From Plasmopara viticola (Eukaryota > Oomycota > Peronosporomycetes > Peronosporales > Peronosporaceae): a stretch of 64,000 nt of DNA. Below, piece by piece: positions 1-11,344 of the stretch; position 1 is the first letter of the stretch, and each line of letters starts with the position of its first letter. The notes beneath the pieces are model-generated. The model had not been told where the DNA came from, did not search any database, and saw only the letters and a program-made list of their open reading frames with translations. The position numbers and the translations under genes were made by a program. Location: assembly GCA_001695595.3 (NCBI GenBank), contig MBPM02000132.1, positions 1 to 64,000 on the forward strand, in the 5' to 3' direction.

Positions 1-519
1 AATGACCCATTCCCATCAAAAATATTTTAGGCAATCGCTGCTAGGCGCACAGTTTTCAATTTTGGGCGCTCACCCTGCTATAAGGACCCTTTAAAACATC
101 TCGCTTGGTTTCTGATTGGCTCTGGTGAGTAAACAGAACGAAGAACGTGGCTGGAATGCTGCAATCAAAAGCAATAATCTTTAAAATGTACCCCTGTTTC
201 TTTTACACATAGGTCTTAATTTTGCATTCTTTGCACGGAATCCTTGCTGTTGAAGCTGCGCCGTCCTTTACATCTAGATCAAGTCAAACGTGAAGGAAGG
301 CGACTGGTATTTCTGCGTGAGATAACTGCGTAGGAGATCAATCTCCCACGATATTAAAGCAGTAATACAGTGGCAGTGATTAATTTTATATCGATCCGAA
401 GAATGGTATGTCACAACGTGTCATCCTAATAAATCTATCTTTTTTGGCTTTCTTTTATATATGGTCCTCGCTTCCGGGAAACATCATGAAACTTTATTGA
501 ACATTGTGTCACGCTTTGA
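1..519. other. Non-coding spacer, partly the shared effector/Gypsy flank
   Basis: No supportable gene. From about 360 to 440 the sequence resembles spacer that also lies outside the Gypsy 3' end elsewhere (near 16200-16300, 33740-33800 and 7440-7510). This suggests the window opens inside the same duplicated unit seen further on. The first 350 bases show nothing I recognise. Confidence 0.4.
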
Positions 520-3500
520 AATAAAAACAGATTGTCAAAGCTTTATATATTCTGTAGACAAATTTTAAACGCTACAAAACTGGTCGATGACTACAGTAAT
601 ACATGAAGCAAGACGACGACGGTGAAACTGTGGTCCTGTTGCAAACACTCTATCTTACCAGCGCGGATGTATGTACGGCTACATCGGCGTACAATGACTT
701 GTTTGTAATCAAATAGAGTTTTAAAAAGAGGTTCAGGCTGCAAGCCATGTTCTATTGCGCACTACATGCGCGGCCATCTACTTAACGTACAAGTGGAAAA
801 TTTTGATCTTTGACTTCGTCGCTGGGCCTGGCCACTATTTGTGTTTTGAAATTTCTTAGGCACGAATATTACGATGAAAATGAAGTAAGCATTATAAATC
901 ACGTCGGTACATTAGCCTTATAGGATCTGCAGAGGCGTTCTATAGCTCTAAAGACAAAACTACCCCCAGAGCAAGACACACAGAGTGCTGATCATGGTCA
1001 AGGATATGCCACTCTTCCATTAGAAAAGCTGATGGTATGCATCAACTAGGTCAAGAATGTTGTACATTATACATAATCTCTTGTTATAATATCTCACGTT
1101 CGATTTGATAATCGCGCCGGTGCAAGGAAAAAGTCCAAGATCAACTTATTATGAACGTCCACGATGCACCACTTGGTATGAGGCTTTCCTCGTCACAGAA
1201 TATCGGCGTATAATGATAAGATTTGCTCGCCCGAGCCCCTAATATCTCATGGTTTGCACAGAAGTTTTCATTGACGCTCCTTTTCTAATAAATACTTCTG
1301 CCGTGCTAAGCGGTTTTACTTTACGGAGACGCTGACGCTGAACTAGAAGTTTAAATGACCAAACTTTAGTCGTACATTACCGTACATATTTTTCGTCAGA
1401 TGAGTCCTTTTGAATCGAGATTTTTTTTCGAGTACTATATAACTTCTTCGTATACTTTTAGCGGACAAAACCAAAAGCTGGTATCTTCTGTACGTCAAAT
1501 GACTACCACTCCGTCTCTGCCATTAATCTCATAAACGTTTTGCGCTCTTCGATCTCTTTCTGCTCAAGCAGAAAAATCTTTTTGTGGGGTAAAGTGATAT
1601 TTTTGTTCGTTTGAGCCTTACCGGTCTATTTGTTCAATAAAGCCAAGCGCAATTGACTCTAACGTCTGCTTAAAACCGTTCTGTTCAGTACGAGATGTCC
1701 TGCGCTTCTCAAAAGGGATTTTGTGCTGCTGTCCCCGTCTATATAGGTCGACACTGCCAGAAGCACTAGTAGCGTTGGCGCTATTTTACCGACAAACTGG
1801 CGTCTGGTAATGCAGCGATGCTACGCAGTGCCCCGCTCAGTAAAACTTGCTTGTGTACCTTTAGGCGCATCAAAAAGACGACCTTTTAAAATGCCTCGAC
1901 CCTTAATCAGCACGGCCTAACTGTCCACGACCGGCGTTTCTCAATAGCTCCGCCTGCAAAGGAGACTTCTGAACCTAAAAATCGCGACACATGATTGGAG
2001 CTTTGCTTTTAATATAGCTAATCACCCCTCGCGCGTTCACAGCAAACACAGGACCGCTTAATGTATAACGTGCAGATTTACGTGCATCGGCAAGGCTTCT
2101 CCTTGATGTCTCAGCTAAAGCATTTATTAAGTCACTAAAGGCACGCAGCAAGTGCTGCTTGTAAAGCGATTTGCCAGTTGTTCATATGTAACCGCACATG
2201 CAGTGGTAGGGGTATTCCCATTCTATCTTTGCTTAAACGCATCTATTCCACGTATGACAGGCAAAGAAGGCTAATTAAAAGAGCCCGCTCCGTGTCCTAC
2301 GTGACACTCTCATGCTCAACTCGCAAGCATCGATTCAAATCCTTGTCCTCGTCGCCATAGGTTTCTGTTATTCCAATACGCAGTAAATCGACCATCCGCG
2401 TCAGTAGCGCTTTTTCCTTTTAACAGAAGTGAGTCAATGACTCGCCACATTCACGCTCACTAGCAAAGCCGATGGCAAACAACCTAGGCATATGACATTT
2501 CAGCATCATATCTTGTATCGAGGTCAAAGATACAATAAACAGCACTCGACGCTATCAAACACGAGGATGTTTCGAAATTTATCATCGGTATCCTAGATAC
2601 TGAATTCATGCTAATGTCAATTAATAAACAGTCAATTTGTCATTTTAATTTACTTAACGAGCCTCAGCCTAAGACGAAGTTAATTCCTAGGTCCATAAGA
2701 TTGCTGCATTTATACAGTCAAGGTTGCGCGCACGATCTGAGCTATTGTGCCCCTTTTCAGGACAAAGCCACACCGATTTAAACCTTATTCTTTGAGCTCA
2801 TAGAGCTTGTTTTAGAGGAGGTTGATATCTCTTTGCCAGCCGGCTGGCCAATGCTTTTTGGCCCGAACACCTTGACGCGCTTTACGCAGATAAATTTTTT
2901 TATAATGTGTAGGTATCATGATAAACAAAGCAATGCCAAATTACTTTACTTATTCTTTGCTGACTAGGTCTACATCCTTTTCGATACCAAAGTTAAGGCT
3001 AATACTCACAGGCCGCTAAATGGGCCCTGAATCTTCGAAATTTGTTAACCCATCCCGTCAGGAAGAATGCTTACAAAATTTCAAATTAAAATACCAAATG
3101 GATCTGTGGTTAGACAGCGTTCCGAAGAATCCAAAGATCCTATATTTGGGTGTAAATCGTAGGCTTCTTGCGATTCTAAGTAAAATGCTTTGGTAGACTT
3201 TGACGCTTTTTAAACTTACGCGCATATCAAACGTGAGGTCGTGCCAAAACGAATGTTTTCATAAACGAAGTGCCGTTTATAGATACCTGGTGCGCAAAGC
3301 AGATGAGCATAGAGCTCATCGAAGTGGCCTATATATATTCGTTTACAGGGTTCCCACCTCTTCGTCAGATCTACTGGCAAGAGGGTGAGTAGACTTCTTA
3401 CGTAACGGCGGCTTACGTAGGTACCTGACTTCGAGTAAGTCGCATTGCCGTTGGTCCACTGCGTTGGTGACTCTGGTCATTGGACTTACCCTAGGAATAT

Positions 3501-3935
3501 ACCGAGCTTGCCGTCTTTGGCCCCCATTCCTTCTAGCTCTTGTTTTTTTGTCAGGCCGGGTCTTTGCCGCAAAAATCGTAGTCTGCCCTGTCTTTTCGTA
3601 GGAGACATTTCACATGGCCAATACAGGTCTATATCCTTTCTGGCCTACGAGCAGTGAAAAGGATTGACAGCATCATTGCTAGCCTAAGGCTCCTTTAATT
3701 TCTAGCGGTCGCTAGGAGAAGCTACGTCAGCGAGCATGTGGCATTTCTCGTCATACTAAATTGGAGGTTTTATAAGTCACCGAAATAGACATTTAATATA
3801 CGCATGCCACAGCGAAAAGGCTTTCTGACCTGAGCGGTTGTCTGGCCAAGAAACCTTAGAGAAGGGCAATCTTCGAAAAGACAACTTCCTGCCACACAGT
3901 TTCGGTTTCAGAAGATCTTGGACGTACAGAAAAAA
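520..3935 (-). mobile_element. Decayed Ty3/Gypsy-type LTR retrotransposon copy 1
   Basis: A copy of the dominant repeat of this window, sense strand minus. Its left boundary (520-680) is the common 3' end of the family. The reverse-transcriptase region follows near 900-1080, and the common 5' end lies near 3790-3935. No reading frame survives over a useful length and stops are frequent. The class call rests on better-preserved copies (for example near 51900 and 10800), where the translated sense strand shows a Gypsy-type RT core. Paired LTRs could not be delimited. The copy appears to lack an obvious RNase H/integrase segment downstream of RT. Confidence 0.65.
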
Positions 3936-4334
3936 GATGTATTTATCTGTTGTATCGTTTTCTGTGCCCATTGTGTAGTAAAGAATTAACTCAAATGAAG
4001 TCTCGTGATAATGGCTTTGCCATTAGACTTTTGCGGCCGAAATCCTATATCAAATTACTTTTTGAAGTTGGTCGCAATAAATTAATAAAAGCGAGGCAGG
4101 ATTATACACTCCTAATAGAGGGCAAATTGACATTGTAAGAAGATAATTATTACGGCGTGCTGCAAACAAATAATATCTATCTTGCCGCGCTAGGTACTGC
4201 CTTAACGACTTGCATAGCGTAGTATCCTGTCATTCGTTATGTCAACTCGATTTATTTCTTAAGCCATTAATCTTTTGAGTCTTACAATGCTGAAACTACA
4301 ACGACTCGAACACAATTGCCAATACAGACCACTC
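3936..4334. other. Effector downstream flank
   Basis: Spacer between the 5' end of Gypsy copy 1 and the effector at 4335. It carries the short motif gtgctgcaaac near 4160, and related forms (gtgctgc / gcagcacacc) recur beyond the effectors at about 20960, 38265 and 45960. This marks it as part of the duplicated unit. No gene seen. Confidence 0.45.
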
Positions 4335-5471
4335 CTAAGCTGACGGGTCTGCCAACTTCAACGCCATCTCCTCCCTCAACGCCTGCGCCAACTTCTTGCC
4401 ATCATCAGTCAATACTTTCTTCGTCATAATCACAATCTTGTTTAAGGTGAAGGAGCTTCCAATGACCTCGTTGAGAGTCTCGACCGCTCCAAACTTTTCC
4501 CGAAATCTTTCCGCGTACCACATCCATACTTTGATCTCCCGCCTATCGAGAAGATAGTCTGGATTTTCGTTAAGCCCTAAATATTCAAAGACAAGCAGTG
4601 GCAACACGTTTCGATCCAGCCAAAACATTACTAATTGATCTTGAAGCTTTGTCATCAGCTCTGCAACGTGTGGTGCCAGCGTGCCCGTTTGTGGCTGATT
4701 GGCCGCAATTAGTAGCAAAGATAGGTCCTTGTCACCGAAAGTTTGAAACATCTTATCAAAGAGCGACATTGATCTACCAGGATTGACCTTGGTAAAATAA
4801 ATGTTCCAGACATCATACGCACGGCCGGAGAGCAAGTGTGGATAGTTCCACTTTGACCGCAAAAAAAGATAGAGACGTTTTGGGCTATATCCAAAAAGCC
4901 ACCAAGCCTCCATCTGCTCACTCTGCAGTGTCGCGCCAATAGCTCCAACAATCGGATTTTCCATTCTCTTCGCCTGTTCCAACGTCATCATCAATTTGTA
5001 ATCACCGTATTGATCCGTCAACACATCTAAAGCCGACACTTCCTTCGTGGGATGCTCCAAATTGTAGCTTTTCACGTACTTGAACCAAAGATGAAACCAA
5101 GGACTCAACAAAACGTTATCGTGGTCCTCGTCAAGCTTTAAGTTGGTGTAGACTTTGCTAGGATCCACATTTCTCACCCTCCACCACGCTACTTTGAGCT
5201 CAAGCTGAGATCTCTCATCTTGTTTTAACAACGCCTGCTTGATTTTAGCCGCTAAGATAGCAAATTTATCTCCCCACTCAAACTCGTCGATCCCATGAAC
5301 CCTTTCTTCGTCTCCTGCAAACGGTTCCGAGATGAGGGTACCAGATCGATTATCAGTGGATGAAAATGCCCCTAAGGCGGTAAGGGACGCTGTTGCATTC
5401 GCAGAAGCGTCGACTTTCGCGAGAAAGAACAGGACTGGTACGAGGGTTAAAAGAACGCTACAAACACGCAT
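4335..5471 (-). CDS. Secreted EER/LWY-repeat effector (RXLR-type family without RXLR), locus A
   Basis: A 378-residue protein. Residues 1-23 form a signal peptide ending in an A-K-V-D-A-S type site, followed by an Asn/Ala/Thr-rich stretch. A degenerate RSGTLI sits at 42-47 where an RXLR would be expected, and DEER is at 54-57. Three tandem WY/LWY-type units follow, starting with Trp at about 96/97, 190 and 284; each has a W...P..VY/F..L.L motif and then a W..Y motif. Proteins of this class are normally secreted by oomycetes and act inside plant cells, but this protein's target cannot be inferred. The start is the Met that opens the signal peptide. It is single-exon, as is typical. It is the most divergent intact member here, and its last unit lacks the Lys/Ala-rich tail of its paralogues. 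Confidence 0.88.
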   Translation of the reverse strand: MRVCSVLLTLVPVLFFLAKVDASANATASLTALGAFSSTDNRSGTLISEPFAGDEERVHGIDEFEWGDKFAILAAKIKQALLKQDERSQLELKVAWWRVRNVDPSKVYTNLKLDEDHDNVLLSPWFHLWFKYVKSYNLEHPTKEVSALDVLTDQYGDYKLMMTLEQAKRMENPIVGAIGATLQSEQMEAWWLFGYSPKRLYLFLRSKWNYPHLLSGRAYDVWNIYFTKVNPGRSMSLFDKMFQTFGDKDLSLLLIAANQPQTGTLAPHVAELMTKLQDQLVMFWLDRNVLPLLVFEYLGLNENPDYLLDRREIKVWMWYAERFREKFGAVETLNEVIGSSFTLNKIVIMTKKVLTDDGKKLAQALREEMALKLADPSA

Positions 5472-6258
5472 GTGTACACTCGCTGGTCAATTAAATAATG
5501 AAAACATCGTGCGAGTAGATTGCATTCAAGTATCCGTTTGTGCATCCAACCACATGGTACATACACTCAGGTATCTAGCTGGTACCGTAAACGTTGCAGG
5601 GGATGGCTGCGTAGTGCCGGATCAGTAAATATGCTGGCGTCTGCTCGGCGATTTGTAGCTTGGCTACATAGCCAGCTATGCCAAGCCTTCATTATCATAT
5701 AAATAAAATACAATCCAAGCATCGGCTGCCATCGATCAGTTTTACTTGTAACCAGACCGGTAAAGACAACCCACTTCCTGCAGCCGAAGTAGCTGCACTA
5801 AGCCGCTCACTTTTATAGTTTGATTATCTCAAACTTTTATTAGAATATTTAGGTTTGGTTTCAAGCACATTTACTTTTTTATGACTTTGCGCGTTAACTC
5901 TAATGTTATCACTCGTCCATACAATAACAAAGATAGAGTATTCACCGACTTGCACAGTATCCAGTAGTGTAAGCTATCTTATAGCAGCGATGTTAAATAC
6001 CGTTACAATGTTAGAAATTATTATTCTTTCTGATTTGAAGGAAGGTACGTCACAACAAAGTATCCTAATAAACTAAAATTTTCTTGTCACTGACAATTTT
6101 CGTCCGTGCGTCACCACTATACGTACCACAGCGATATAATGGATTTACATATATCGTTTTAACATGCTTTAGAATGATTATGTAAAAAAAAGATTGACAA
6201 AACGCTTCATATAGTGTTGGGAGATGAAAAGCCTAAACGAGTAAATGCGCTTAAACTG
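5472..6258 (-). promoter_or_regulatory. Conserved upstream region of effector A
   Basis: Upstream flank sharing short blocks with the 5' regions of the other effectors, including the segment around 5560-5600 (tggtaccgtaaacg...) and the reverse complement of the ccaatgcttgg block near 5715. Conservation beyond coding sequence points to segmental duplication and probably includes promoter elements, though I cannot place a core promoter. From about 6180 to 6258 there is sequence like the 3' boundary of the Gypsy family. Confidence 0.45.
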
Positions 6259-6270
6259 AACCTAAAAAGT

Positions 6271-6598
6271 AATGTAATGTAATGTATTACGTTATCGCGT
6301 TGCCAAGTTATGCACGTGCTAGGCTCTGTCTGGCTAGTCCACGGCATAGATTGGTGTCCGCATACGTCGAGTCTCGTTCGGCGGGCAGTGCAGCCAGCAC
6401 CGAGGTCTTGAGGGTCTTCCATTAGTCTGTTTATCTCTGACTTGGTAAGAGCCCAGGTGGCGCCCGGTGCTAGAGACCGTCGCGTCGAGGGTGAGACTCG
6501 TTAGAGACCTGCAGATGCCCGAGAGCACCTGCCCGAAGCGCGCGAGCATTTAGCCCCCGCGCTTGGAAGGAAGGCGTCACCCCAACCTTTTCCAAGCT
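6271..6598 (-). mobile_element. SINE-like retroposon, copy 1 (minus strand)
   Basis: A GC-rich 328-bp unit flanked by a direct repeat AACCTAAAAAGT (6259-6270 and 6599-6610), read as a target-site duplication. On its sense (minus) strand it starts at about 6598 and ends at about 6271 in an (ATTAC)n tail, seen on plus as taatg repeats. A second copy of equal length in the opposite orientation lies at 6719-7045. Equal length, tail and separate duplications support a short retroposon. I see no convincing RNA polymerase III A and B boxes, so it may instead derive from a LINE 3' end. The open frames inside it are incidental. Confidence 0.75.
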
Positions 6599-6718
6599 AA
6601 CCTAAAAAGTGTTGAAGATAAATTAGCCCTACACGCAGAGCAGGCCTTTCGCAGCGTTTATGGTATCACCGTAAAACTTTTGCACATGATTTTAATTAGT
6701 CGATATTGCGCAAAAAGA

Positions 6719-7045
6719 GCTTCGGAAAAGGTTGGGATGACGCCCTCTTTCCAAGCGCGGGGGCTAAATGCTCGCGCGCTTCGGGCAGGTGCTCTCGGGC
6801 ATCTGCAGGTCTCAAACGAGTCTCACCCTCGACGCGACGGTCTCCAGCAACAGGGCGCCACCTGGGCTCTTACCAAGTCAGAGCTAACCAAAATAATGGA
6901 AGACCCTCACGACCTCGGTGCTGGCTGCACTGCCCGCCGAACGAGACCCGACGTATGCGGACACCACTCTATGCCGTGGACTAGCCATAGAGCCTAGCAC
7001 GTGCATAACTTGGCAACGCGATAACAAAATACATTACATTACATT
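6719..7045 (+). mobile_element. SINE-like retroposon, copy 2 (plus strand)
   Basis: The partner of the copy at 6271-6598 in opposite orientation, about 327 bp, with only scattered differences. It begins gcttcggaaaagg and ends in ATTAC repeats. It is flanked by the direct repeat TTGCGCAAAAAGA (6706-6718 and 7044-7056), different from that of copy 1. The two were therefore independent insertions and not one palindromic element. Confidence 0.75.
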
Positions 7046-7159
7046 GCGCAAAAAGACACTGGACTAGGATTAACCTTTCCTTATATACTTAAGTAGAAGT
7101 TGGCGAAGAAGTTGTTACCCGCGCAAGCTTATAGGCCACGTTTGCACCTTAAGTTTCGC

Positions 7160-7330
7160 TTCCAAGACTCTCTCGGATCACTAATAAATCATCAAGTGGA
7201 GATATAGCTGTACAACCATCCGCGCTGGTGAGAAAGAGGGTCTGGAACAGGGCCACTGTTTCATCGTCGTTGTCTCGCATTATTTGTTATTGGTGCTGTC
7301 GATCGGGTTTTGAAACGTCTGACATACGCT
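7160..7330 (+). mobile_element. Gypsy 3'-end fragment
   Basis: Matches the common 3' end of the Gypsy family on plus: gatatagctgtacaacc, the ccgcgctgg segment, the gttgtctcgc segment and cgatcgggttttgaaac. The rest of the element is absent. Confidence 0.55.
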
Positions 7331-7779
7331 TTTACTTTATGTTATCACTTCATCAACCTGAAAAAGTGTAAGCTATCTAACTGCGTAAGAAATTAAGCCG
7401 GTATGATACTTTATCTTGACTTTCCGCTCCCGACTGTAGTATTGATATTGTAGCAGTATTACAGTGACAGTGATTAATTTTATTCCTGCCCCAAAGGAAG
7501 GTACCGATTACTATTTTTACGTGGTGGTGGCAGCACACCGTCTTAATTGACGTCATCTGCTTTAAAAACAAAAATTGTCCTCTAATAGGACTGTATAATC
7601 CTGCCTTACTTCAATTTATTCATTGCGACCTACTTCCAAAAGTAATTTAATATACTTTTTCGGCCGCGTAGCAAAGCCCGATCGAATCGACTTCAGTTGC
7701 TGTCGTTTCTGTTTGCTTTTTACTACACAATGGGCACAACAGAAAGAAATACACTCTAGAAACTATTTTTTTTTCTGTA
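7331..7779. other. Spacer with shared flank blocks
   Basis: AT-rich spacer. The stretch 7430-7510 (tattgatattgtagc... then cagtgacagtgattaa) is the block seen outside Gypsy 3' ends near 360 and 33750. No gene seen. Confidence 0.4.
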
Positions 7780-10700
7780 CGTTCAAGGTCTTGTGAGACC
7801 GAAAACTGTGTGGCAGGCATCTATCATTTCGAAAATTGCACTTCTCCAAACTTTCCTGGCCAGACAACAGCAAAGATCAGGAAGGCTTTTCACTCGGGAT
7901 ATGCGTAATATTCTCCCTTGTTCGGTGATCCACGAACACCTCCAATTTTGGGCGATAAGTATGACGAAATATGCCACATGCGCTCTGGCGAAGACTTTCC
8001 TGGCTTTCGATCGCTAAAGATGAAAGGAGCTTTAGGCTAGCAAGTATGCTGTCAGTTTATTTTAATGCTCGTGGGCCGAAAAGGTTCTGGGCTTGTATCG
8101 GCCATGTGAAATGTCTCATACGAAAGGACAGGGGGGGCAACGACTTCCGCGGCATAAACTCGGCCTGAGATTCCCTTGTCAATGAGATCACAGAAAAAAG
8201 TAAGAGCTAGAAGTAATGGGCGCGGCCAAAGACGGCAAGCTGGCTATATTCCTAGGGCAATTCAAAGGCCAGAGTCCCCAACGCAGCGGGCCAAAGGCAA
8301 TGTGACTCGCTCGAAGCGAGGTACCGACGTAAGCCACCGATACGTGAGAGGTCTACTCAATCTCTTGGCAGTAGATCTGACGAATAGGTAAAAACCCTGT
8401 TAGATGGACACTATCAAGTCGATATAGGCCAAGGTGTCGAGCTTTATGCTCATCTGCTTCGAGCGCCATGCATCTATAAGCGTCACTTCGTTTAAGAAAA
8501 CATTTGTTTTAGCACGACCTTACGTTTGATATGCGCGTAAGTTCAAAACGCGTCAAATTCAGCAAAAGCTTTTTACTCAGAATCGAAATAAGCCTATGAC
8601 CTCAATCTGAATACAAGATCGCTTTGATACTACGCAACGCTGTCTAACCACAAATCAATTTGAGAAACTAATTAAAAATGGTGAGAGCCTTCTTCCAGAC
8701 GGAATAGGAAAACCGAAATTCGTAGAGCCCATAATGCGGCCTGTGGGTATGAGCCTTAGCTTTGGTAACGAAAACGATGCAGATCTTCAAAGAGTACATT
8801 GCCAATGCTTTGATTTCGATGTACCCACCACTCTATCATAGAATTCATCTTCGTCAAGCGCGTCGAGATGTTCAGACCAATACAACATTGGTCAGCTGGC
8901 TAGCAAAGAGATATCATCCCCCTGGAACAAGATCTGATGAGCTTAAGGAAGAACATATAAATCGGTGTGGCCTAGCTTTTGAGAGCTCCGGGCTCAATCG
9001 CGCAGATCGTGCGCTCAAGCCCGACTCTTTAAAACCTGAAGCAATCTTCTTAGATCTCAAAAATTATGGACAATACTTATCAACTCATGGGCGTCAATCG
9101 AATGAGTTGTAACACTCACTGTCAGAATTTATTTGCCATGTACTGAGGCTCGTATCGCTCATCAAAAGAACAGTATCACTTTCGATTGGTGACGTAATTA
9201 AGTAAACAGTGATATCTAAAAAAAGTATCCCGTATCCCAGAGGATGAAGCCTTATGGCTTCTCAAGTTTGATAGCGTCGGGCGCTATTTGGTTGATCTTG
9301 GGCCTAGATACGAGGTATGACGCTGAAATGGGGTGGGTGCGGTTTGCTTTGCATGCAAGCGTAAATGCGAGGAGCCATCGACCCACCTTGGTTAGAAGGC
9401 AGAAGCGCTAATGGTGCGGATGGTCAATTTTGTAAGTATTGAAATGGCGGAGATGAACGTCAATACAAGTGTTCGAGGCGATCCTTTCGAGTGAAGCATT
9501 AGAGTGGCACGTAGGACCCGGATCAGCGCTTTCTTAAGAGCACTCTTTTTTGGCCATAAGTGACATAGGTGGCTTTGAGCTGCGACTAACCCTACCACTG
9601 CACGTGGAGCATATGGACAAACGAGAAGGGACTCTACAAGCTAGAACATGCTGCGTACGATAAGTGACTTATATGGCTTTCAACCAAGAAATCAGGGGGA
9701 AACCTTGCAGATGCACGCGGATTCGTCCGTGACACACTGAGCAACCTTGCAATTGCAATAGGCTATGCCGAATACAATACGCAGCTTGAAGCATACACAC
9801 GGAGCCACTGAGAAACGCTCGTCGTGAACATCATTTGCTTTATGTCATGCAAAGTATAGTCGATCAGGGGCCGAGGCATCGAGTAACCTGGCTCTTGACG
9901 CGTCCAAGAACGAACGAAAAAATCTTACAGAGTGGTGCTTTCGTCAGGCTAGATATCAGCATGAGGTACGAATGCGCCAATACGGTAGAGTTCTTTGTCA
10001 GATTCGTCCTCATGAAAGGGGAAGACTGTAACGGAGTATGCTGATTGAGCAGCAGCGCTCGAATTTTCGAAAGAAGAGAGACTAGTAAGCTTCGTAGGCA
10101 CAATAAGCCTTCTTTAAATGCCTCTGCTTGAGCTGAATGAAATGTTCATGGCGGAGCTCAAAAATCGATAAGCTCAATGGCATCGCCACGGTTGTGGTTA
10201 TTTGACTTGCAGGAGAGATCAGCTTCTCACTTTCATGAATAAAAAGACACAAATAAGGTAATAAGTACTCAAAGTAGATTCTTGAAGGACTTGTTCGGTC
10301 CATATCACATCCGGTAAGGTACTGTCGTATGAGCCCCTTCACCAGCGTTACCATCTGAAAAAGGCGCTATAAGATTTAGTTGGTTTTAAAAAGCAAATAC
10401 CACGAAGCACGGCAGTACCGTTCATCTCAAAAAATTCGACTTCATTAACTTAGGCTTTCAGGAAAATCGCGAGAAGAAATATATTTGGGCCAGGAAGCTT
10501 ACGCTTTTTACGCCGAAGTTCAGTGGCAAAAACACTTGGCAAGTGGAGTGTTATGAACGCTCGTAATAAGTTGTGTTTGGCCATTATTCTGGCACTGGTG
10601 CATCTTTATAAAAGCCAGTGATGCGAAACAACATGATGGAATGACCAATGTACAGCGCGCCAATGTACATAATTGATTTTTCCATGAAAGGGTGACGTAC

Positions 10701-11245
10701 CCTTGGCCGCAATCAGCACTCTGTAAGTCTTGTTTTCTTTGGGAGTAGCTGGTCATATTTCGAAAGCTATCGAATACTCCATACGGCGTATGTACCGATA
10801 TATATCGATGATGTCATTTTTGTAGTCAAAGAGAGAGGAGTAAGTATTAACGACCTTCTTACCTGTATTAATCTGTAGTGTTCTACTGAAAGTCCGATTT
10901 AGCTCGTGTTACTCAAGCCAAAATTATAAATACATTCCCAACATTACTAAAGCAAGTCTTACTGCACAAAGAGCGGTCAGACTTGTCGTTAAAGTCGAAG
11001 ATCGATCACTTTAAAATTTTCCACTTGTAGTAAGGTAACTGGCCATGCTTCAGTGCCCAATAGAACACGATTTTCAGCTTGTGTCTCTGTTTGAAGTCTC
11101 TCTCAGATTGGAAAGGGATTGGGCGCAGATAAAATACTACACAGATATCCGCGCTGGCACGATAAAGGGTTTGCAACAGGTCCACGGTTTCAATGTCGCT
11201 GCCTTGCTTCATACATTGTTGTTGCCATCGATCGGATTTTAAACC
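7780..11245 (+). mobile_element. Decayed Ty3/Gypsy-type retrotransposon copy 2 (with YIDD motif)
   Basis: Sense strand plus. The 5' region starts near gtgagaccgaaaactg at 7795. A 116-codon open stretch at 8762-9112 is probably a gag-like remnant. A segment near 10100-10200 translates with LLELNEM, like the linker before RT in oomycete Gypsy polyproteins. Near 10790-10830 the plus strand reads VPIYIDDVIF, a YxDD-type reverse transcriptase active-site motif. Stops and frameshifts elsewhere show it is dead. It ends at the family's 3' boundary next to an inverted copy starting at 11345. Confidence 0.7.
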
Positions 11246-11344
11246 AAAGCAATGATATCAAGACAAATTAATGAAGCGTCAAATACTTATAATATTTTCC
11301 AATCCAAAGTCACGACAAATCTCCTCAATATATCGTTTTGTTCT

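Noticed and set aside
6563..6997. 144-codon open frame
   Set aside because: It spans the two head-to-head retroposons and the spacer between them and is an accident of GC-rich repeat sequence.
8100..8400. Copia-type integrase tail (an FLGW...KGY-like pattern in several copies)
   Set aside because: Copia order would need a Copia RT, but the RT here is Gypsy-like. The pattern is short and broken, so I left this region as unresolved 5' sequence.
7780..11245. An intact autonomous retrotransposon
   Set aside because: Stops and frame changes occur in every domain, no paired LTRs could be delimited, and the segment after RT is too short for RNase H and integrase.
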